Positions 8,647 to 14,858 of a DNA stretch of 26,579 nt are shown here, in pieces (the stretch's first letter is position 1; every line of letters begins with the position of its first letter). This DNA comes from Spirochaetaceae bacterium UBA5556 (lineage in GTDB: Bacteria; Spirochaetota; Spirochaetia; Treponematales; Rectinemataceae): positions 1 to 26,579 of the forward strand of contig DIMW01000008.1 in assembly GCA_002425765.1 (NCBI GenBank). The letters run 5' to 3'. The position numbers were made by a program, and so were the translations under genes. Below the pieces are notes generated by a model, which was given only the letters and a program-made list of their open reading frames with translations, did not search any database and was not told where the DNA came from.

Positions 8647-9584
8647 TGTATGGCCTCCTTGGGAAGCGCCTCTATCATGCGCGTCATCCACGCGATCGCG
8701 GCTGGATAAAAGTCTTTGAACCGGGGCTGAATCTCCATCATGAGCACTCCTTTATATGAAGGGGCGAACTCAGGAAATAGTTTAAGATATGGAATGCTTC
8801 CCCAGCCCGGCACCAGATGAAGATCTCCCGTACCCTGGAACATCGTATCGATCGGTCTGAGATTCTGTCCTGAAACCCTGCCGAAATTATCGTGGATATG
8901 AACATGGACAAGACGCGGCAGCACGGCCCGGAGGGCCTCCTCAATAGAGAATCCTTCTTCATTCGCACTGATGAACGCATGGCCGAAATCGAAGCATATC
9001 CCGACAGCGGGAGAGTTCACCGCCGAAACGACCGCCGCGAGCTGACGCGGATCTATCCGATATGTTTTCTCGCCGGCGCCTTGCCTGAAGATGTTCTCAA
9101 CCGCGACCGTGACACCCTTCTGTCGGGCAAAATCGGCGATTTTCCCGAACCTCTCAACCTCTTTTCCCCACAATTTCAGGACTGATTCCCTGTCAGTCGC
9201 ATCGGCGCAACCCGTCGATGCGCGGTTCGCGAAATTCTCGATCCGGCTTCCGTGATAGACGACGATGCCGGCCCGGATTTCTGCGGCAAAATCGATCGTC
9301 GCCCGCAGGGCGGCGGCATGAACCTCCGGATTGCGGGCATCCTCGAGATTGAGCGCGTCCGGCGCGTGCACAGTATACGAAAAGGGATATTTCTCAAGAA
9401 TACGCTTTACTTTTTCCAAACATGGCAACGCAAGACGGCCATCGATAATACAATCGAGTCCATGCACGGGTATTTCGACATGCGAAAATCCAGAGACTTG
9501 AAATTCTCTCAACATTGCGTCGAGCACGAAAAGATCGCCGTTCATGGTGCCCGAATCAGCGTTGATCCCGATTTGTGGCGACAT
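8643..9584 (-). CDS. Sugar phosphate isomerase/epimerase family TIM-barrel protein, first gene of importer operon
   Basis: A 313-residue AP_endonuc_2 TIM-barrel protein. Candidate metal ligands lie in IVVYHGSR, VAVENIFR (Glu), CFDFGHAF (Asp, His), HVHIHDNFG (His) and MMEIQPR (Glu). It is a paralogue of the enzyme at 2836-3714 in the convergent cluster. It is the promoter-proximal gene of the minus-strand operon and its stop overlaps the start of the Hyi-like gene. The ATG at 9584 has no Shine-Dalgarno and lies only eight bases beyond a good minus-10 box, so the message may be leaderless. The start is still favoured because IGIN, just after the Met, aligns with the first barrel strand of the paralogue. 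Reaction unknown. Confidence 0.85.
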   Translation of the reverse strand: MSPQIGINADSGTMNGDLFVLDAMLREFQVSGFSHVEIPVHGLDCIIDGRLALPCLEKVKRILEKYPFSYTVHAPDALNLEDARNPEVHAAALRATIDFAAEIRAGIVVYHGSRIENFANRASTGCADATDRESVLKLWGKEVERFGKIADFARQKGVTVAVENIFRQGAGEKTYRIDPRQLAAVVSAVNSPAVGICFDFGHAFISANEEGFSIEEALRAVLPRLVHVHIHDNFGRVSGQNLRPIDTMFQGTGDLHLVPGWGSIPYLKLFPEFAPSYKGVLMMEIQPRFKDFYPAAIAWMTRMIEALPKEAIQ

Positions 9585-9592
9585 TGTTGTTT

Positions 9593-9621
9593 AGTGTAAA
9601 GCTGAAAACGTTTTCAAGCAA
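9593..9621 (-). promoter_or_regulatory. Sigma-70-type promoter of the TIM-barrel/ABC importer operon
   Basis: On the minus strand, TTGCTT (9621-9616) and TACACT (9598-9593) are separated by exactly 17 bases. The spacer is almost filled by a 14-bp palindrome. The minus-10 box ends eight bases before the ATG at 9584, predicting a start point at or within a few bases of the start codon. Confidence 0.65.
9603..9616. promoter_or_regulatory. LacI-family-type operator TGAAAACGTTTTCA
   Basis: A perfect 14-bp palindrome with the central CG step typical of LacI/GalR/CcpA-family operators. It lies between the minus-35 and minus-10 boxes of the operon promoter, where a bound repressor would block RNA polymerase. 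Its outer half-site (GAAAA) differs from the GGGAA half-sites at the lacI gene in this window, so a different LacI-family protein encoded elsewhere is the likelier ligand. Confidence 0.7.
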
Positions 9622-9713
9622 GTTGTATAACGGATTTTTGAGATAAAAAACCATTAATGTTTAGTTAATTAATATAGAATGGACACGCGCAGGTATGCCC
9701 CTGTCCATCATGA

Positions 9714-9737
9714 GAAAAAATAAAGCGCGCCGCACGC
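9714..9737 (-). terminator. Probable terminator after the GNAT gene
   Basis: On the minus strand a short GC stem (GCGTG, three-base loop, CGCGC; 9737-9725) is followed by TTTATTTTTT. It begins 11 bases beyond the acetyltransferase stop. The stem is short (5 bp with one wobble), but the T-run is good. Confidence 0.5.
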
Positions 9738-9748
9738 AACTATGTCGT

Positions 9749-10243
9749 CTACAGAAAGAGCCCCATGCACACAAGATCATCGTAGCGATCTTCGAATTTG
9801 CGCTTCTTGAGGCGGATACCCTCTTCGAAAAAGCCCTTTTTTATATAGAGAGCGCGGGCGGCGGTATTGGAGGCAAACACCTCAAGCTCGAGTTTCTCTA
9901 TGCCGAGAGTCTTGGCGCTCGCGATGCACGCGTCCATGAGGGCGGTGCCTATTCCCTTGCCGCGGAACTCTTTTTTTACTCCCATGCCGATCGTCGCGGT
10001 GTGGGCAATCTCCGAAAAACCTCCCCGGTTGAAATCGATCCAGCCGAGAAGCGTTCCCTGATCGTCAAATGCCCCCCAGACAGGATTCGACATTGCTTCA
10101 TGGCTCTCGATGTATTTTCCAGTATCCTCAAGAGAAAAACGCAGTGTCGAGAACAGGTATTTCCCCTCATCCTTGATCTCATCGACGAGCGAGTGATACG
10201 CGGCCGCATCCTCCACACAAATCGCGCGAATAATGAAATTCAT
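9749..10243 (-). CDS. GNAT-family N-acetyltransferase
   Basis: A 164-residue single-domain acetyltransferase. The acetyl-CoA pyrophosphate-binding loop is visible as VKKEFRGKGIGTALMDA near residues 89-105, followed by LELEVFASNTAARALYIKKGF, the usual end of the fold. The length matches RimI/RimL-like and small-molecule acetyltransferases; the acceptor cannot be inferred. The ATG is preceded by GAGGCGG. It lies 98 bases downstream of the epimerase gene on the same strand and may be co-transcribed with it, though a weak hairpin lies between. A probable terminator follows. Confidence 0.88.
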   Translation of the reverse strand: MNFIIRAICVEDAAAYHSLVDEIKDEGKYLFSTLRFSLEDTGKYIESHEAMSNPVWGAFDDQGTLLGWIDFNRGGFSEIAHTATIGMGVKKEFRGKGIGTALMDACIASAKTLGIEKLELEVFASNTAARALYIKKGFFEEGIRLKKRKFEDRYDDLVCMGLFL

Positions 10244-10325
10244 AACCGCCTCGAGGCTCTTTCAAAAGTCGGACGAGTTTTGAAATTGGCTCGTCTCGAT
10301 ACACTTTTATCGCAGATAGAGAAAG

Positions 10326-10343
10326 AGGCGCAAGTACGCGCCT
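10326..10343 (-). terminator. Weak hairpin at the end of the epimerase gene
   Basis: AGGCGC and GCGCCT form a 6-bp stem with a 6-base loop that overlaps the last base pairs of the epimerase stop region. On the minus strand it is followed by a pyrimidine-rich CTTTCTCT stretch rather than a clean T-run. It may cause partial termination before the acetyltransferase gene. Confidence 0.35.
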
Positions 10344-11379
10344 ACAGAATTTTCTCCATCGCTCCATGCCAGAGCTCGAGCAGGGCATCCATGTCGGCGT
10401 TCATCGCCGGATCGGGCACTTTGCGCTCGGGATGCGCGTCGAACCACGCGAGAGAGCGGTGGATGCCCTCCGCGAAGCTCACGCGCGGCGCGAAGCCCGG
10501 CACAAACCGCCTTATCTTGCTGTTATCGAACAGCACGCTCACCGCTTTGTCGCCCAGTAACCCGGCGCCGCGCTCCGGCCGCGCCTTCGCGATAAGATCC
10601 GAGGGGATGTGCACAATCTTCGGCTGTACGCCGAGCGCCTGCGCGACAATCGCATTGATCGCATCCCATGTCAGACGCTCATCCGATGTGATGTGGAAAG
10701 CCTCGCCGAGCGTGTCGGGATTGCCCAGGAGCCCCACGAGGCCCACCGCAAAATCCGAGGCGTGGGTGAGCGTCCACAGCGACTGCCCGTCGCCCGGAAC
10801 GACCACTTCCAGCCCCTGCAGTATGCGCCAGGCCAGCCCGTAGCTCGCCGAGCCGAAACATCCGGGAATCCAGCCGTCGTCGTAAGTGTGCGAAGGCCGC
10901 ACGATGGTGTAAGGAAAGGCACGGGGCTGGACGCCACGGGAACGGACAAGGCGGCCGCCATCCATTCGCCCGGTCAGCGCGCGCTCGCAGGCGATCTTCA
11001 GTCTCGAATATTCCCAAAAAGGATTTTCGAGCGGCGTTTCTTCGGTGATGACCGGAGTGAGTGAAGGCTTTTTGTAGGCAGAACATGTACTTATCAGTAC
11101 ATACTGATCGGTAATACCATCGAAGATATCGATGTCCGCCTCGACATGTTCCGGCCTGAACGCGAGAAACTGCACCACTGAATCGAAGTAGAGCCCGCGC
11201 ACCGCGGCCTTGGTCGCTTCAGAATTCCGGATATCGGCCCTGAGCAGACGCACCTCCGGCCTTTCCTTTTCCGCGCGCGTGCCCCTGTTCAGGTGAAAGA
11301 CCTCATATCCCCGCCGAAGGGCTTCGTCGGTGCAGGCGGAAGAGATGTTTCCCGTGCCGCCGATGAACAAGACTCTCAT
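10342..11379 (-). CDS. NAD-dependent epimerase/dehydratase family protein (extended SDR)
   Basis: A 345-residue extended short-chain dehydrogenase/reductase-type protein. The N-terminal Rossmann motif is GGTGNIS at residues 7-13, with Ser in place of the third Gly, as in some atypical epimerase-like proteins. YSRLK supplies the Tyr-x-x-x-Lys catalytic pair, and an STCSAY stretch precedes it as the probable Ser element. IVRPSHTYDDG and an H-x-x-D-F segment (THASDFAVG) are family hallmarks. It could be a nucleotide-sugar epimerase or dehydratase, or a nucleic-acid-binding relative of this fold; no substrate can be assigned. AGGAGC precedes the ATG. A TATAAT about 40 bases upstream is the likely promoter element. 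Confidence 0.85.
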   Translation of the reverse strand: MRVLFIGGTGNISSACTDEALRRGYEVFHLNRGTRAEKERPEVRLLRADIRNSEATKAAVRGLYFDSVVQFLAFRPEHVEADIDIFDGITDQYVLISTCSAYKKPSLTPVITEETPLENPFWEYSRLKIACERALTGRMDGGRLVRSRGVQPRAFPYTIVRPSHTYDDGWIPGCFGSASYGLAWRILQGLEVVVPGDGQSLWTLTHASDFAVGLVGLLGNPDTLGEAFHITSDERLTWDAINAIVAQALGVQPKIVHIPSDLIAKARPERGAGLLGDKAVSVLFDNSKIRRFVPGFAPRVSFAEGIHRSLAWFDAHPERKVPDPAMNADMDALLELWHGAMEKIL

Positions 11380-11417
11380 TGATGGCTCCTCGTGGATTCA
11401 AATATAAGAGGATTGAG

Positions 11418-11423
11418 ATTATA
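11418..11423 (-). promoter_or_regulatory. Probable minus-10 box (TATAAT) of the epimerase gene
   Basis: A consensus TATAAT on the minus strand lies 38 bases upstream of the ATG at 11379. The minus-35 region is only T-rich, with no good match at 16-18 bases, so the promoter is tentative. The rest of 11380-11661 holds no other recognisable gene or strong structure. Confidence 0.45.
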
Positions 11424-11661
11424 GCGCAAATCATTCATGAAAAAAGCGCCGCCCACACTCGCATCTTACACAGCTATCCACGCGCGGCTCCGTCGGCTCT
11501 CGAGCGCTGCCCGTCAGCATGGATTTCATAACAGCGCCTCCTGACCATAGATCGAAACAATGACAGAACAGCTGCAAATTAGACTTTAGTTATAGATTGG
11601 AATTTATAAAATTCAAAAGAGAAACGATGCTCTTCATAATGGCATACTCTTATAGTATCCT

Positions 11662-12030
11662 ATGGCCATGTCAGAACCACAACCCAAAAACCCTGCCACA
11701 GATTGGCCCGATGAAGTCGGCGCGGGCATTACGGTCATCGACCGCGATTTCACCATCCTCTATATGAATGGCAAATCAGCTGTCAGTTTCGCAAAGTGGG
11801 GTGAGAAGGGCCTCATCGGCCAGGATGTCCGCCGCTGCCATGAGGAGCGCTCTGTGCGCATCATCGAACATATCCTCGAAACCGGCGAACCCAACATCTA
11901 CACCGTTGAAAAACAGGGTGTAAAAAAGCTCATCTATCAGACGCCGTGGTACAAAAACGGTCAGATTATGGGCGTCGTCGAGTTCTCGATGGAGATTCCC
12001 CTTGAGATGCCGCACTATGTGAGAGGCTGA
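11662..12030 (+). CDS. Stand-alone PAS domain protein
   Basis: A 122-residue protein that is essentially one PAS domain: GAGITVIDRDFTILYMN near residues 21-37, a GQDVRRCHEE helix, and the closing strands KKLIYQTPWYKNGQIMGVVEFSMEI. This subtype, with a CH(E/P) helix and YQTPWY strand, occurs in anaerobes as a small sensor or as the end of larger regulators. No output domain (HTH, kinase, GGDEF) is attached, so it must act through a partner. The start may be the ATG at 11662 or the in-frame ATG at 11668; neither has a clear Shine-Dalgarno. TATAGT at 11651-11656 may be its minus-10 box. It converges on citF with only 49 bases between the stops. Confidence 0.8.
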   Translation: MAMSEPQPKNPATDWPDEVGAGITVIDRDFTILYMNGKSAVSFAKWGEKGLIGQDVRRCHEERSVRIIEHILETGEPNIYTVEKQGVKKLIYQTPWYKNGQIMGVVEFSMEIPLEMPHYVRG

Positions 12031-12079
12031 AAAAGTACGATGCTTGGCGCCGAACCGAGGGTGTCGCCGCGAAAAGCGT

Positions 12080-13645
12080 CTATTCCGTGGCCAGTTGCCA
12101 CACGGTATCGATGACGCTGCCGTCCCTCCACTCTATGAGTGCCACGGGCCTGTCCGTGAACCGGGGCGCCGCGGGCACGCCGGTGATGGCCTGAACCTCG
12201 CCCATGAGCTGCAAAATTTCCTTGCACGGGAGGCCGGCTTTCTTTGCCTTCCAGAGGAGGTCTTCGCGCTTCGGATTGATCGCGACGCCCCGCTCGGTGA
12301 TGAGCACATCGATGACCTCTCCGGGACAGGTCACGGTCGTCACCTTCTCGCGGATGATGGGGATTCGCTTGCGGAACGAGGGGACAGTGATGATGGTGCA
12401 ACCCGCAGAACTGCAGGCATCGCTGTGGCCGCCGATGCCGTGGAGCAGTGTGCCGTCCGAATGCGTCACCACGTTGACATTGAAATCGATGTCGATCTCC
12501 GTGGCTCCCATCAGCGCGACATCGAGCATGTTCGCGACGCAGCCGCGCGAATGGGGCCCGTAGGAAGCATATGGATCGGACTCAATGTGCCTCGCGTTTC
12601 TGGCGCAGGACTGCACTGCGTCGAGATCGAAGCTCTGCAGATCGACAATCGAACCGAGCAGGCCCTCCTCGAGGAGGTCCACGAGCACTTTCGTCGCTCC
12701 GCCGTGCGCGAATGAAGCTTTCACGCCGGCCTTTCGCATTCTCTCGGCCAGAAAGACCGTGGCCGCGAGCGATATGCCTCCCGCCCCCGCCTGGAAGGAA
12801 AAACCGTCTGTCATGAGCCCCGTCGCCTCGATGAAGCGTGCGGCGAGCTGGGCGATGCGCAGCTGGGTCGGGCTCCTTGTGATCCGGGTCGTGCCGGAGA
12901 CTATCTTTGAGCTGTCCCCGATGCTCTCCACCTCGAGCACATAGTCGACGTTCGCCCCCTGGATCGACCAGGGAGCGCAGGGGTACGGCACAAGATTGTC
13001 GGTGATGAGGACGACTGTGCCGGCGTGCTCCGAATCCGGCTTTGCGTATCCGAGGGGGCCGCAGGCCGAGGGACCGAAGAAGCCGTTCGCGTTGCCGTAG
13101 GGGTCCGCAGTGGGAGCGGCGATGAAGGCTACATCGATCGGGATGTCCCCTTCCTGAATCGCCCTCTGACGGCCTCCGTGGGAGCGGAGCACACAGGTGC
13201 GCCGGATCTCGCCCCGTGAACAGGCGGCGCCGATCGCGCCATTCATCGAGCCATCGATCTTCGTGATGACACCTTCCCTGATATAGGGCAGCAGCGCGTC
13301 ATGTACGGGGAAAAGTGCCGTGGGGACTATGGTCAGATCGCGCACGCCGCGCACGGCGAGGCGGGCGACGACTTCATTCACGATTCTGTCGCCGTTGCGC
13401 AGGTGGTGGTGGAAGGAAATCTTCGCGCCATCCCGTATATCGAGTCTATCGAAAAGAGCATCCCAGCCGGCAACGCGCTTGTCGGGTTTCTGTCGCAGAG
13501 GAATCGCCCGGCGAGTTCTTGCGGGTGAGGCCGCGTCCGGGGCCCCTTTCCCGCTGTCTATAAAAGCCCCCTGAAATGGGACGCAGGTCTTTCCTTCTAT
13601 TTCTGCCGGAATCTTTCTGCCGAGCGCATTGTCCATCCATTCCAT
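12080..13645 (-). CDS. citF: Citrate lyase alpha subunit / citrate:acetyl-ACP transferase (CitF family)
   Basis: A 521-residue protein matching CitF along its length. In classical citrate lyase CitF swaps acetyl for citryl on the acyl carrier protein. Recognisable stretches are NALGRKIP at the start, KISFHHHLRNGD, DVAFIAAPTADPYGNANGF, LVPYPCAPWSIQ, FSFQAGAGGISLA, VDLQSFDLDAVQS, EIDIDFNVNVVTHSDG and DRPVALIEWRDGSVIDTV. The frame opens at a GTG (13663), but GGAG is well placed for the ATG at 13645, one base after the CitD-CitE stop, so that start is used. It is the last gene of the lacI operon. No citC, citG or citX maturation gene is in the window. The true substrate may be citrate or a related hydroxy acid. 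Confidence 0.92.
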   Translation of the reverse strand: MEWMDNALGRKIPAEIEGKTCVPFQGAFIDSGKGAPDAASPARTRRAIPLRQKPDKRVAGWDALFDRLDIRDGAKISFHHHLRNGDRIVNEVVARLAVRGVRDLTIVPTALFPVHDALLPYIREGVITKIDGSMNGAIGAACSRGEIRRTCVLRSHGGRQRAIQEGDIPIDVAFIAAPTADPYGNANGFFGPSACGPLGYAKPDSEHAGTVVLITDNLVPYPCAPWSIQGANVDYVLEVESIGDSSKIVSGTTRITRSPTQLRIAQLAARFIEATGLMTDGFSFQAGAGGISLAATVFLAERMRKAGVKASFAHGGATKVLVDLLEEGLLGSIVDLQSFDLDAVQSCARNARHIESDPYASYGPHSRGCVANMLDVALMGATEIDIDFNVNVVTHSDGTLLHGIGGHSDACSSAGCTIITVPSFRKRIPIIREKVTTVTCPGEVIDVLITERGVAINPKREDLLWKAKKAGLPCKEILQLMGEVQAITGVPAAPRFTDRPVALIEWRDGSVIDTVWQLATE

Positions 13646-13646
13646 A

Positions 13647-14858
13647 TCACGCTCCGCGGCCACTCTCTTCGATCACACGTTTTGCTTTGTCCACGAGGGG
13701 TACATCGATCATCTGTCCATCGAAGGCGACCGCCCCTCCCCCCTCTTTCAGGGATTCCTCGTAGGCCGCCACAATGGCCTTCGCTCTCTCGACCTCCTCG
13801 CGGGAAGGCGAAAAGGCCCTGCGCACATGCTCGATCTGTGCGGGATGAATGACCGCTTTTCCTTCGAAGCCGAGTGCCCTGGCCTGATAGCAGGATTCCG
13901 TCAAGCCGCCGGTATCCTCAATGTCTGAAAATACGGAATCGAGAGGCTGGATTCCCGCCGACCTGGCGGCCAGCACAATCATTTCGCGCGCAAGCAGCGC
14001 ATCGGTCTGAGTATTCTTCTTCTGTACGGCGCTAGTCTCGGGCGCGGGTCGTGCGCGGATATCCCTCGAAAAGTCCTCATAGCCAAAGCAGAGCGCCACA
14101 TTCCGGTCCGACGCGCGGGCTATAGCCGTTGCGGCCAGCGCCCCCTTCGCTGTCTCGATGATCGGCGCGATGTAGATGGACCCTCCCTCGATACCGCGCT
14201 CTTTTTCCTGCAGAGAAAGCAGCCTGTTGAGAATCTTGACATCGCTGCACGATTCGCATTTCGGCAGAAGAATCACATGGGGACGGGCTGCGACTATCTC
14301 GTCGATGTCTTCCTTCCCGCATTCATCCCGGAGCACATTGATCCGCACCGCGACTTCGCTCTTCTCAAACAGGAATTCATTCTCCAGGAGCCGGCGCACG
14401 AGTATTCTGGCCTCAAACTTTCGCTCACCGGCGACAGAATCCTCGAGGTCGAAGACGAGCATATCCGCGCCGAAGAGTTCCGCGTTGAGTGCAAAATGAG
14501 GCTGGTCGCCGGGCACATAGAGCCGGGTGTGCCTGGTGCGGTCGCGACTGGTCGGCGGCCGTCTGACGGCGGCGCGCCTTTCACCTGTTTGGAGCGCGAA
14601 GCCCGCCTTTCTGAGAACGGCCTCAATGCGGGCCCGTATCACAAGATCGAGCGCCCCGTCATCTTCAATGTCCAGCCGTCCGGTCGCCACGCCGTACGAA
14701 TCGAGCATCTCCAGCGCGCTGCGCCGTATCGCCTCGCCAAAAAGCGTCTGGACGCTCGACTGGACCGCCATGGAGACCGCATCTTCCGAGGCCGCATACC
14801 TCACCAGACAGTCAGATTTTGATGCGAAGCCGGCTTCCAGCACCTGAGGTCCGCTCAT
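13647..14858 (-). CDS. citE: CitD-CitE fusion: citrate lyase acyl carrier domain plus citryl-ACP lyase
   Basis: A 403-residue protein. Residues 1-95 match CitD, the acyl carrier of citrate lyase (SSVQTLFGEAIRR and DDGALDLVIRARIEA are the clearest stretches). Residues 108-400 match CitE, the TIM-barrel lyase that splits citryl-ACP to oxaloacetate and acetyl-ACP: RLYVPGDQPHFA, DMLVFDLEDSV, AVRIN, VILLPKCES, PIIETAKGA, LCFGYEDFSRDI and KAVIHPAQI. In classical systems these are two genes. At residue 14, where CitD has the Ser carrying the phosphoribosyl-dephospho-CoA group, this protein has Lys, flanked by Ser13 and Ser15. The start overlaps the preceding stop (ATGA), and citF begins one base after the stop, so translation is coupled. 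Confidence 0.92.
   Translation of the reverse strand: MSGPQVLEAGFASKSDCLVRYAASEDAVSMAVQSSVQTLFGEAIRRSALEMLDSYGVATGRLDIEDDGALDLVIRARIEAVLRKAGFALQTGERRAAVRRPPTSRDRTRHTRLYVPGDQPHFALNAELFGADMLVFDLEDSVAGERKFEARILVRRLLENEFLFEKSEVAVRINVLRDECGKEDIDEIVAARPHVILLPKCESCSDVKILNRLLSLQEKERGIEGGSIYIAPIIETAKGALAATAIARASDRNVALCFGYEDFSRDIRARPAPETSAVQKKNTQTDALLAREMIVLAARSAGIQPLDSVFSDIEDTGGLTESCYQARALGFEGKAVIHPAQIEHVRRAFSPSREEVERAKAIVAAYEESLKEGGGAVAFDGQMIDVPLVDKAKRVIEESGRGA

Noticed and set aside
11086..11101. TGTACTTATCAGTACA inverted repeat
   Set aside because: It lies inside the epimerase coding region, far from a promoter, with half-sites in the opposite order to the nitrogen palindromes.
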